Below, in pieces: positions 19,129-28,310 of a stretch of 64,000 nucleotides of DNA (within the stretch, counting starts at the first letter, position 1; the number at the start of each line of letters is the position of its first letter). The position numbers were made by a program, and so were the translations under genes. Source of the stretch: Paramoeba atlantica (lineage: Eukaryota > Discosea); NCBI GenBank assembly GCA_977017575.1, contig CDRNVI010000008.1, forward strand, positions 186,001-250,000, written 5' to 3'. The notes under the pieces were generated by a model. It saw only the letters and a list, made by a program, of their open reading frames with translations. It searched no databases and had not been told where the DNA came from.

Positions 19129-19790
19129 TCCCGCTTTGTAGCATCCGTCATGACTCTTACACCGCTCCCTTCCCGAGCAGCGCTTGTTCAATGGGGCCGC
19201 AGCACCTACAGTAACATGAAATGCCCTATTTGCAACGACCGAGTGCAAACCGTCAGACACACCCTTTCCGCCTGCACCACTTCACTTCAGCAAGGACGAT
19301 ATACTTTCCGTCATAACCTTGTCCTTGCCGAATTTGCGAAACATATTAGGGAAGCACAGGGAACTGAGTTTTCATATTTCGACCTACCAGGAGAGCGTAA
19401 CCCACCAGCTTGGCTGAGGGAACACGATACACTGCTCCGTCCCGACGGTTACATTAAACTTCACAATGGGACAGAGTTCCTCATCGAACTCACAGTCCCA
19501 TGGGAGGAGAATGCGGAGAACGCTCATCGGAGAAAATCCGAGAAGTACAACATTCTTTTACATACACGGCGACAGGAAAACCCGGACACCTACATAACAG
19601 CCTTTGAAATAGGTGCCCGGGGATTCCCCAATGGGTCATGCAAATATATTAATGCCATCTTTAACGGCGACCATATTTTGGCCACAAAGTGTCGAGAAAA
19701 CATGACACAGATGGCCCTCAGGGGGAGTTACATACTCTGGGCTCGCCGAAATGAGGCGACATGGTCGGAGGAGGAAACGTATTGACATTG
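19115..19790 (+). mobile_element. R2/CRE-like LINE, 3' terminal fragment
   Basis: The frame 19057-19785 (without an ATG start) encodes the end of a non-LTR retrotransposon of the restriction-like-endonuclease type. There is a CPICNDRVQTVRHTLSAC knuckle (CxxC-x7-H-x4-C). This is followed by GRYTFRHN, RPDGYIKLHNG and FLIELTVPWEEN...RRKSEKYNIL, which fits the RPD-x-D-x-K endonuclease core. The reverse transcriptase itself is absent, as expected of a 5'-truncated insertion. It ends shortly after the stop at 19783-19785. It interrupts an LRR gene. Confidence 0.72.
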
Positions 19791-20181
19791 TCTTCTAAAA
19801 AGGGGGCAATCCCGTTGAATGCGGGTCATACCCCCGACTTACTCTACTGGAAAGTATGAAAAAATAAAATCTTAGAGGAAATAATTTTGAAAGCATTGTA
19901 CCCCTCCCCTTTCCCGACTTCGTGGAAGTGGGAGATACACGTGTAAGTACATGGCGAAAACACATTCCTGGAAAATAAAAGAGTAAAAGGCGTACCTTTA
20001 AAAAAAATCTTTGAATTTCTGAACGTTAACACAAAAGGGGAATCCGTTTTTTTGTGCCTCGTTGGAAACAGTGTAGGCTTCCTATCTTTTTTTCTCTGTT
20101 TAAGGGTACATGTCAAACTATCGAAAAGCAACTCGATTTTTTTTCTAGCCTTCGCTCATTTATTTCTTTTTACTTGTCAGC
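19786..20181 (+). other. Spacer: probable LINE 3' UTR and NOC3 leader with acceptor site
   Basis: 395 bp. The first ~80 bases, with GGGGGCAATCCCG and GCGGGTCATACCCCCG, may be LINE 3' UTR. The last 30 bases are T-rich and end TTTTTACTTGTCAG at 20180, one base before the NOC3 ATG. This is a strong acceptor-like site but an unusually short leader. Confidence 0.45.
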
Positions 20182-22125
20182 ATGCACGACGCAGAATCTA
20201 GTGAAGCGACTCCGTTCATGGAGTTCCAGTTGCAAAAAATTCACGCGATACATCTAAGAAGTATTGAAAATTATAGTCAAATGAAAAATTCTCTAGTTGA
20301 GGAATTAGAGCTTTATCGCACCTTGATTCCAGACTACAAAATATTAGCGCACAACAAGCGGGATCGCAACGCACAGGAAAATCACTCTCATCGCGGTCAC
20401 ATACTCAAAAAGAAAGAAATTATTGCTCTGGATAAAATGCAAGAATCTCTATTGGACTGTTACCAAAATTACCTTACCATGCTTATCTCTTTTACCCAGA
20501 AAAAGCATCCCGAAAGTCAAAGCTTGGGTAGTCGCTGCATTGCGGAGTTGGTAAATTTTGCCAAAAACTTCAATTTCAACCAAAAACTTCTTTGGGCGGC
20601 GGTGCAAAACGCCAACTCCAAGCATCCTTCGGTCTCCAAACCCTGCTTGCTGGCCCTACAAGAGGTACTCGCCTGTGAGGGCTCCGATGAGGCCTGTGTA
20701 ATCGTGGTCGATCTGCTACTCGATTTAGTCCGTGCACGAAAGCACGCGCTGAATCCTCGACTTCTCTACGTCCTGCTTTACATTCGGGTGCGTGTCATCG
20801 ACATTCACCGTACATGGGATCAGGACAGTGCTCATCGTGCCCATTCCAATGCCAAGAAGTCGAAAAAAGATGCTGATAAACTTTCCCACCGTCTACAGAC
20901 CCTAGAGGGGACCAAATCTCGAGCCTCGATCGCGGCACGACAAACCCGGCTGTTTCACAAAGTGATGACCATCTACCTACGCGTACTGGAGGCCTCTCAG
21001 CGGTGTTCCGAGTTTCACCAATCCCTTCTCCTCGCCCCTACGCTGGAGGGATTGGTCAAATACGCCCACCTTATGAATGTGGAACTCTACGACACCCTAT
21101 TGAGTGCCATCCGTGATCTTCTCCAGGATAATCAACACACCTCGTTAAGTGTGGCCCTGCACGCGTTAGTCACCGTAACCTCCCTGGCGGAGCAACAAGC
21201 GAAACAGCTCCCGAAAACTTCGATTTCCTCATCTAACCCCTCTGAAAAGAATCCGATCAGCCCAACCCCGGCTATTGGAGATTTACAACAATTCCACGAT
21301 ATCCTCTACGCTCTGTTCGATGAGGTCTGGACTTCACCTCCTCGTGCAGAGAAGCGTGAGGAGCCGAATGTGTTGTTATCCTCCGCCGAGGAAGGGGAGG
21401 ATGAAAAAACAACAGCGGCAGAGGGGGAGGATGAGGAGGTACGCTCGCTGTGCTCCTCCCAGGGAGGAGAGAGCAGCTGCACAACTACCTCCAATGGCGC
21501 CTCCTCCCCCTCCGATGGGGGGACGCTGTCGATTGCAAAAAGCATGGCGGAACGTAAGCACGTGCGGCACTCGGTGGCCCAGGAATGGAGTTACCGCACC
21601 AAACTGCTGCTGTCGGCGTGTGAGAAATTGTTGGTGCAAACCAAACGGCTTCCGGTGGTTCGTATTGCCGCTTTCGTGTCTCGTGCGGCACGGTACTTGC
21701 CCCATCTTCCGTGCCATTTAGCTCTCGGAGCGCTGCAGTTGATACAGAGTTTGTTGCGTGTCTACCCAACACTGTGGGGCATGTTACAAGGAGGGATGGA
21801 ACATACCAGTGGGGTTGCGAAGGTGAGTAAGACACACCCGCATATTGTGGGCTTGGAGTGCGCGAGTCCGGATTATGATGTCGGTGCACAGCGTCAGATG
21901 TTGTGGGAGTTGAGTTTGTTACGGCGCAGTTACCATCCAGGATTGCGTCAGACGGTCCAAGAGACGTTGAAATCGTATCGTCAACTGGCGAAAAATCGAG
22001 ATCGCACGCAGGTAAATCAGAAGAGTGTGGTTCTTTCTCAGGATGTTGTAAGTCAGTATGATACCTCGAAAGGAGGCTTTTATCCGCAGCCTCAGATTCC
22101 GAAAAAACTCAAGTCAAGCGTTTGA
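20182..22125 (+). CDS. NOC3: NOC3-like ribosome biogenesis / replication factor
   Basis: 647 residues from ATG 20182. Residues 35-110 match the NOC3 N-terminal domain: LYRTLIPDYKI, a basic stretch, then LDKMQESLLDCYQNYLTML, like the KDIIPGYRIR...YExxLLxxYxxYL signature. The C-terminal CBF/NOC domain shows VVRIAAFVSRAARYLPHLP, then YDVGAQRQMLWELSLLRRSYHP, the diagnostic WEL-LL-HYHP motif. NOC3 acts in the nucleolus in 60S pre-ribosome export with NOC2, and in yeast also at replication origins. An acidic, low-complexity insert (residues about 390-450) is lineage-specific. The yeast and human proteins are longer at the N-terminus. CEBPZ and NOC4 share the CBF domain but lack the N-terminal motif. 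Confidence 0.8.
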   Translation: MHDAESSEATPFMEFQLQKIHAIHLRSIENYSQMKNSLVEELELYRTLIPDYKILAHNKRDRNAQENHSHRGHILKKKEIIALDKMQESLLDCYQNYLTMLISFTQKKHPESQSLGSRCIAELVNFAKNFNFNQKLLWAAVQNANSKHPSVSKPCLLALQEVLACEGSDEACVIVVDLLLDLVRARKHALNPRLLYVLLYIRVRVIDIHRTWDQDSAHRAHSNAKKSKKDADKLSHRLQTLEGTKSRASIAARQTRLFHKVMTIYLRVLEASQRCSEFHQSLLLAPTLEGLVKYAHLMNVELYDTLLSAIRDLLQDNQHTSLSVALHALVTVTSLAEQQAKQLPKTSISSSNPSEKNPISPTPAIGDLQQFHDILYALFDEVWTSPPRAEKREEPNVLLSSAEEGEDEKTTAAEGEDEEVRSLCSSQGGESSCTTTSNGASSPSDGGTLSIAKSMAERKHVRHSVAQEWSYRTKLLLSACEKLLVQTKRLPVVRIAAFVSRAARYLPHLPCHLALGALQLIQSLLRVYPTLWGMLQGGMEHTSGVAKVSKTHPHIVGLECASPDYDVGAQRQMLWELSLLRRSYHPGLRQTVQETLKSYRQLAKNRDRTQVNQKSVVLSQDVVSQYDTSKGGFYPQPQIPKKLKSSV

Positions 22126-22321
22126 TATCGGATGGTTTCTTGAATTTTACGTTTGGTCTTATTTTTTCATAATATCAAGGTTCCACATTGTACACATGTA
22201 CCTTATGAGCGACATTTCCGTGCATTTTTTCAATTTTTCATGATTTTTATTTGGATTTATGGAAACTACAGAACTAATGCTATGAATTGAATTGGGATGA
22301 CTTTTCTACGAAAGGCGCTTT

Positions 22322-22376
22322 GGTTTTCTTTTCAGTTTACGCTAGAAATGGTACAGTAATGGTATGTCATCCATGA
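22322..22376 (+). promoter_or_regulatory. Acceptor-like tract and short uORFs before XPC
   Basis: GGTTTTCTTTTCAG ends at 22335. It is followed by ATG GTA CAG TAA (22348-22359) and ATG GTA TGT CAT CCA TGA (22359-22376). The second stop overlaps an in-frame Met codon of XPC at 22373 as ATGA. Confidence 0.4.
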
Positions 22377-25300
22377 CTACACTACCAGGACAAAGTGAAT
22401 CGTTTGAAGAAACGTATTCCAGCGAGGAAGATTGGGAAATATGTTCAATTAGAGACCAAGGCAACTATTCACCCGTAGAAAGTGTCTTGAATGTACCCGC
22501 AAGCCCATCTTTTTCTAACAAAGATTCAAAGGCGTTTACTGGCACATCTAAATCAGATTCACTACGAAAACAAAAGCTGAAACAGTTTGAATTAGCCTTT
22601 CGGCGCAAAAACCTGCGACTATTATTGCGTTTTGGTGCTTTGCAGCTCATGCATCTTTATTCTCTTTGTTGTGCCAGCTGTGATATCAGTACTGATACTG
22701 TTGAAGTTACATGTGTGGATAGCCAAAGTGTTAAAAGGTCCCTACCATTGGGTGAACAAGGGACTCCTTCAACAAAAAAGAGGATTTTACGGAGACAGAA
22801 TAGTAAAAAGACTTCGAAAAAGTCACATATTCCGAGTTCTTTTCACAATGTTCCTCCGTACTTGCTCACATGGTTTAACTCTGAAAAGGAAAAAGAAGCA
22901 TCAAAACTTCCAAAGCAAAAGCAATGGATTCTTGCCTCTGATATTCTTAAAACTGAATTTCAGTCGAGTGAGAAACGAGGGCTTTCCTCATCTGAATATC
23001 CCACTTTTGAGCTTGTCCGAAGGCTGTTATTGGGCATGTATAACCTTAATGGTAGACACACTGAGAATTTCTCGGCCTCAAAATCTTTATCTCATGAATT
23101 CACTGGAGTATTCTCCATCAGCTCTGATTTTACAGCTGCCTTGAGCTTTACTACATTGTGCTTGAAACATGGTCTTCCGGTTCGCCTTCTGGGATCCTTT
23201 GACACTTATGGCAAAGAGGTCACTCTTCCTTTGGATCCGCCGACCACCGATTCCTTATCCAAAGAGTCAGCAGATTCATCAATAGCTCTTTGGTGTGAAA
23301 TTTACGTTGTTGAATGCAATCAATGGATTTCAATATTGCCTGGTATCGGTATCGCGTCAACGAAGCTGACAGAACTGTATACTTGTGGCAAACGAGCATT
23401 TCAAGCTGATTTTGACGAATTACATCTGAAATCAATTCACCATGGATGGAATATGCCATACAGCTTAGCTGTTGGGTTACAACTAAACAACTTTCGTGTG
23501 CACTCTTCGAAAGTTTCAAACTCATGTTTGCAAGTACGGTCAAAAGAAAGTCTCACTTCTCCAGTTCGGTCACATTTTTACCTTCTTGACGTGACTCCAC
23601 GTTACGTTTCCCTTTGGAGCGAAGTCTTGGCTTCTCAACGCAAAGATGACATCAAGGTTCCAAAAGTGTCCAACTGGCTGAACCAGGCTGTAGAGGCTAA
23701 ATTGAATCGAAAGCAAGCCCAAACACCTACTTCAGTTGAGGAATCATCTGAAATTGTCAGTCGTCATTTTAGTACCACCTCCTCACACTTATCTTCGGGT
23801 CATCCGTCGCTTGCGTCTGCTCGTTTGAAATCGCTTTCCTCTTCGGCCTTGGGGTCATCTCCTTCCAACTCCACACTCGCTAACAAAAAGGGTTACATGT
23901 GGGGCATTGTATCCTCATCCTCCTCTTCCTGTTCCGGGGATTACAGCTCCGATGATACAACCTCCCCTTTACCATCTTCACTCCTGCTTCCCGACTCTTT
24001 TCCACCACCCCACCACGAACCACAACCACCCCCCTCTTCTTCCTCAACCCCCCTCCTCTCCTCACCCTCCACCCCTCACCTCCCCCAACCCCTCTCCCCC
24101 TCCCTCCCCTGGTTTACCTCCATGACCGCTCACCTCACCCAATCCTCTTCTCACCTCGCTCTCTTCTTCTCCCACACCTTCTACACACTCTTCTGGACCA
24201 CCCACTCATCTTCTTCCCCAAAACCTCAACCCTTCTCCGAAACCTCAACGAAAGTTTCTTCAACAGCTTCTTCAATGGTTTCTTCAACCGCTTCTTCAAC
24301 GGTTTCTTCAACAGCTTCCTCAATGGTGTCTTCAACCGCTTCCTCAATGGTGTCTTCAACCGCTTCCTCAATGGTGTCTTCAACAGCTTCCTCAATAGTG
24401 TCTTCAACGGCTTCCTCAATGGTGTCTTCAACAGCTTCTCCCTTGGTTTCTTCAACAGCTCCCTCAACCGCTCCTTCCATAACTTCCCCAACCGCCTCCT
24501 CCACCGCTTCTCCCAAACCCCACAACAGCGCGCTCTCGTCCTGCTCCTGTTACTCTTCTTTTTCTTTTTCTTTTTCTTCTTCTTTTTCTTCTTTATCTTC
24601 CCCCCCCTCCCCTCCCCATGACTACCTCGGGGCGCCCCGGGAACACGCCCAGCTCACCGCCCTGCAGCACGTCACCGCCCCCGTCCCCTCCACCCTCCGC
24701 CCCCTTCGTCGTCACCCGCTCTACACCACAGAGGCGTCCCTCCGGGGCGACCAGGCGCTCCACCCCGCCGTGGTCTGCCCCCACTGCGGGCACCCCAGCC
24801 CCGTGGTGGCGGGCTACGTCCGGGGGGTCCCGGTGGTCCACCGCTGGGGGGTGCACCGCGTGCGGACCCGGCTGCAGTGGATACGGCACGCCCGGGGGGT
24901 GCCGCGGGCGGGGGAGGTGCCGGTGAGGCTGCGGGGGGGGAGGGGGAGAAGGGGGTTGGGTGAGGGGTTGGGGGGGGGAGAAAACAACCCCGCGGGGGGG
25001 TTGTATGGGAGATGGCAGGTGGAGAGGTTTCGTCCAATGGAGTGGGTGGGGGGTCCGGAGGCGCCGTTACCGCGGAATGGGTATGGGAATTATGAAATGG
25101 TTCATCATAGGGTTCCGGGGAGGGGGCTTTATTATGTCTCGGATAAGAATGCGCGTGAGGTGATTGAGGCGGAGCGTTTATCCCGTAGGAAGGAGCGGAA
25201 AGGGGGGAGTAAAAAGGGGGATGAAAAAGGCGATAGTTTGGAGATTCCGGAATATGTTCCTGTTCTGGTGGGTTTTGACCGTATTGAGCTTCACCGCTGG

Positions 25301-25507
25301 TTGCCACGTCTTCAAGGTGTGATTGTGAAGGAAGCGGAATATGAGTCAAAGTACAAGCCGTTACAAGATAAATGGGGGGCAATTTGGGATAGGGAAGAAA
25401 AGCAACGTGCAAAGGATAAGGCGATGGCCTTTTGGTTTTTCTACATTCGTCGTGTAGTTGCACACCATAGGCTACGAGACACTTATCAAGGCTGGTCGTC
25501 TGTCTGA
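22364..25507 (+). CDS. XPC: XPC/Rad4 nucleotide-excision-repair damage sensor
   Basis: 1047 residues. A transglutaminase-like Rad4 domain covers residues about 150-430 (FTTLCLKHGLPVRLLGS, LWCEIYVVECNQWISI, SHFYLLDVTPRYVSLW). BHD1 is at about 780-835 (RRHPLYTTEASLRGDQALHP, HRWGVHRVRTRLQWIRHAR), BHD2 at about 880-915 (LYGRWQVERFRP, PRNGYGNYEM) and BHD3 at about 960-1000 (VPVLVGFDRIELHR). The end FYIRRVVAHHRLRDTY matches the XPC C-terminus. It recognises helix-distorting DNA lesions in global-genome NER. Between the Rad4 domain and BHD1 lies a 300-residue Ser/Pro/Thr insert containing a 24-bp minisatellite. Base composition swings from C-rich to G-rich across the BHD region. Start at 22364 or 22373 is undecided. 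Confidence 0.9.
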   Translation: MSSMTTLPGQSESFEETYSSEEDWEICSIRDQGNYSPVESVLNVPASPSFSNKDSKAFTGTSKSDSLRKQKLKQFELAFRRKNLRLLLRFGALQLMHLYSLCCASCDISTDTVEVTCVDSQSVKRSLPLGEQGTPSTKKRILRRQNSKKTSKKSHIPSSFHNVPPYLLTWFNSEKEKEASKLPKQKQWILASDILKTEFQSSEKRGLSSSEYPTFELVRRLLLGMYNLNGRHTENFSASKSLSHEFTGVFSISSDFTAALSFTTLCLKHGLPVRLLGSFDTYGKEVTLPLDPPTTDSLSKESADSSIALWCEIYVVECNQWISILPGIGIASTKLTELYTCGKRAFQADFDELHLKSIHHGWNMPYSLAVGLQLNNFRVHSSKVSNSCLQVRSKESLTSPVRSHFYLLDVTPRYVSLWSEVLASQRKDDIKVPKVSNWLNQAVEAKLNRKQAQTPTSVEESSEIVSRHFSTTSSHLSSGHPSLASARLKSLSSSALGSSPSNSTLANKKGYMWGIVSSSSSSCSGDYSSDDTTSPLPSSLLLPDSFPPPHHEPQPPPSSSSTPLLSSPSTPHLPQPLSPSLPWFTSMTAHLTQSSSHLALFFSHTFYTLFWTTHSSSSPKPQPFSETSTKVSSTASSMVSSTASSTVSSTASSMVSSTASSMVSSTASSMVSSTASSIVSSTASSMVSSTASPLVSSTAPSTAPSITSPTASSTASPKPHNSALSSCSCYSSFSFSFSSSFSSLSSPPSPPHDYLGAPREHAQLTALQHVTAPVPSTLRPLRRHPLYTTEASLRGDQALHPAVVCPHCGHPSPVVAGYVRGVPVVHRWGVHRVRTRLQWIRHARGVPRAGEVPVRLRGGRGRRGLGEGLGGGENNPAGGLYGRWQVERFRPMEWVGGPEAPLPRNGYGNYEMVHHRVPGRGLYYVSDKNAREVIEAERLSRRKERKGGSKKGDEKGDSLEIPEYVPVLVGFDRIELHRWLPRLQGVIVKEAEYESKYKPLQDKWGAIWDREEKQRAKDKAMAFWFFYIRRVVAHHRLRDTYQGWSSV
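24240..24520 (+). repeat. 24-bp coding minisatellite inside XPC
   Basis: About ten imperfect units of GTGTCTTCAACCGCTTCCTC plus AATG encode repeats of VSSTASSM. Units differ by one to three bases, and the reading frame is kept because the period is a multiple of three. Copy number is likely to vary between alleles. Confidence 0.85.
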
Positions 25508-25829
25508 AGTCTTGGTCAGTTTAAAGCTCGCAAAACAACATTTCACTTCGAACACTTGATGCATTGTAGGGTTTATGGTGAAAGTCACTATTCTGAGAAT
25601 TGGGTGTTGAACGTTGACAGAAAAATAATTTTTTGTGGTCTCTATTTTCAGTATTGGGTGTTGAACGTTGACAGAGCCTCTGTTGATGGGTCGATCATGA
25701 ATTCTCATTTTTGAGCGAAAATGCAAATTCTATTTCGAGAGGATTAGAACGTAAACTTTTGGGGAAGCTATTACGGTTCAAACTTAAATTCTACCATCAC
25801 TCTTCAAGAACATGATGCACTAAATATTG
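25508..25829. other. XPC downstream region with a 51-bp spaced duplication
   Basis: No gene. ATTGGGTGTTGAACGTTGACAG occurs twice, beginning near 25599 and 25650. Confidence 0.5.
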
Positions 25830-26019
25830 AAGAAAAAGGCGATGGAGATACCAATAGCACAGGTTCTGCAGTTTCCCACAGGGAAAACGATACATCCCTT
25901 ATGGCATGAGAGCATACACGCGCATACAAAGGTGAAGATGCCGTTTTTCATGTGGAAAACTGCCACATACATGTATTATTACTATTTGCATCTCCCTCGT
26001 CCACTTTGATATGGGTTAA
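25830..26019. mobile_element. Degraded foldback element
   Basis: The right end reads CATCTCCCTCGTCCACTTTGATATGGGTTA, the family end in inverse. The left side has GGAGATACCAATAGCAC...GGTTCTGCAGTTTCCCACAG, like the copy at 41004-41187. The arms pair only partly, so it is older than the other copies. Confidence 0.5.
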
Positions 26020-26062
26020 GCGTTCTCTCTGTGTTGTTTCGGAACGTTTCTTTTCTTTGTGA

Positions 26063-26530
26063 TGAAGATTGTCATTTCTCAGCTCACTTCGAACGTCCAT
26101 GATACAATGAATCCTTCTATTGACTGATTAATTTGTTCACAAACCCCTTCACGCTTATAATCAATCACTTACTGTGATTCCCCCTTTAATATACACCCTC
26201 TTCCCCCCTTAATCCCCCCTTAATATGCACGAATTTCATCTAAATTTAATTAAGGAAAGGAACGCGACGCGAAGCGGTGCGTTTTTTTGGGGAGGGTCTC
26301 CACTTCTCTTACGCACCCTCCCCCCCTTTATCTTGTAGAAACCCGAAAAACGTGTGCATATTCGGGGGGGGGGGGGGGCACAGTACATTGATGAATCATA
26401 CACTTTGTGATGAAGATTATCATTTCTCAGCTCACTTCGAACGTCCATGATACAATGAATCCTTTTATAGTCTGATCGGTTTCAAGTCTTTTGGATTTTT
26501 TACAAATCTCCTCACGCTTATAACGCGGCC
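26063..26530. repeat. Direct repeats flanking a G/C-tract inverted-repeat element
   Basis: A block beginning TGATGAAGATTGTCATTTCTC (26061-26155) recurs at 26405-26525. Between them, CCCCCCTTAATATGCAC near 26213 and its approximate complement GTGTGCATATTCGGGGGG near 26352-26374 suggest a small TIR element of about 160 bp. A palindromic CGCGACGCGAAGCGGTGCG motif lies inside. Confidence 0.5.
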
Positions 26531-27177
26531 CTTTGGATAGCTTTTTTCATGTTGGACATCCCCAGTGATCAGGGGTTTATAACATTTTTTAAATTATAAC
26601 TGATAATTTGAATATACAGTCCAGGTACTGGTTTCCCCCCCCTCCCAGGCTCCAGAACACACCGTAAGAGCTTTTGACCCAATTCCTTCGGCATTCAACA
26701 GATCTCGAAAAACTAGAGCGTTTCCCACCGTTTGTTTGCCTATCAGCCCTCCTGGGTCAAAAATATTTAGGAAAAACACGAAAAAATAGCATAATTTTAC
26801 TAAAAAAAAATCCCAATATTTCAAAACTTTGGGAGTTTTTCATTCAAATATGGTTTCTCATTCTATGAATTTGAGGGATACTCCCATCAAATCTACTAAA
26901 GACCAGTACTAAAGGCCAGTACAACTCGCCGAAAAGCAAGATACCCCCTATTACCCATAAAACGTCACGAAATGCACTCCCAGAGCGCCTTGACCGAATT
27001 GTAAAAGAAATTTTGAAACCAGGGACTGAAAAACATCTCCGGAAGGCGATAAAGAAAGCCATTTGTGATGCTTAAGCGTCGTCCTTATCGACGCCAATTC
27101 TTAATTTGTATAAATTCAGTTGCTAAAGGCTTGCGAATTGTGCGGAGCGTTCAAGGAGACCAATGTAGGTATTAAAT

Positions 27178-28178
27178 CTGTCCCCCCCCTACTTATGCGC
27201 AACCGTTTGACCCGGCCACTTAAGCGCAAATTTGACGCATCGTTCAGAAGAACAGCGCCGCAAAGCGGCGCAATTTTCTTTTTGGTGGTACGAATTTTTG
27301 TACAGATTTTCGCTGCTCTTGAAATGGAGAGTCCCTTTGGGCGTTCAAAAATGATCTCCAGCGATCTCCTCTGATCCACACTGATCTCCACCGGTCTGTA
27401 CGGCGAGTCTTTGCATACTATACTGTACTGTACATCAGAGGAACTCTCCTTCCACGTACTGTACGCTTTTGAAATGATCAGTGCACCAGCGTGCGGCACC
27501 GCCTAGATGTGGGGCGGGTAAAGATAACGTGGGTAATTGCACTACAAGTGCATGATAAACTTTCGGACCCACGCTCTTAAAAGTCCGTTCTTTTCCTACA
27601 ATTGATCGGGTGCTCGCAAAAAAGGCACTTACCTCGTGATGTGGTCATTCGCGGGCATAAGTAACCATACAAGCGAAGTACTGTACCTCCTCCCTAGTTA
27701 TCTCTCACACGTCACCCCCTGTCCGACTGATCTTCCAATGAATCGGTAAACCCTTCGAACCTCGAAAAAATACCCACAGCGTTCGCAACCGGTCGCGATC
27801 TGTCGTTACCGATCGCGATTGGTTGCCACCGTTCGACAGCGAGCTACAGGTACCGTCTGCACCCCTCCACTGATGGTACTAACGCCGACCAACTACCATT
27901 TTCATTAATTGTTTTTTATAGATATAAAAATGGGCGAAGTATAAAGGGGGGGTCACAGTAATTATAACTCATTTTTTTTATAAAATATAATTTATAGAAA
28001 ATGGAGAGGGAGTGTATAAAAAGCAGCCCCCCGGGTCACCCCGCGTACATAACTCATGATTGAAACACGCGCCGCGAAGCTTTCTTAAAAAAAAAATTCA
28101 CTCCTTTTTTTGACCCGGCTACTTATGCGCAATTTTAGGCCAAAACCTGGTTGCGCTTAAGTGGGGGGGGGGGGACAG
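27178..28178. mobile_element. 1-kb TIR element with CTGTCCCCCC ends
   Basis: The left end is CTGTCCCCCCC-TACTTATGCGCAACC. The right end, in complement, is CTGTCC(C)n-ACTTAAGCGCAACC. A second internal pair, GACCCGG(C)CACTTAAGCGCAA and GACCCGGCTACTTATGCGCAA, lies just inside (27218 and 28112). No transposase is visible. A lone end of the same type is at about 42570-42600. The target duplication could not be settled. Confidence 0.5.
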
Positions 28179-28184
28179 CATGTA

Positions 28185-28310
28185 ATCTCGAGTGCAAGAT
28201 TATATTCAAATCGTTTTTTGTTACGACATTATACAATTAATATTCAAATTACGACATTATACTCAAATGCGATTTGAATATAATGTCGCCCCCCGGGTTA
28301 CATACATGCA
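28185..28310. repeat. Stem-loop repeat that is an empty site for the 54.6-kb insertion
   Basis: TAATCTCGAGTGCAAGATTATATTC through CGACATTATACTCAAA is repeated at 54541-54608 and 54986-55008, where it is split by a 377-bp element. The arms ATTATATTCAAATCG and its complement (28270) can form a hairpin. The repeat ends next to the possible start of the SNF2 gene. Confidence 0.65.

Noticed and set aside
24135-24525. Long - strand Lys/Glu-rich frames opposite XPC
   Set aside because: They mirror the 24-bp minisatellite and the C-rich stretch of the true gene.
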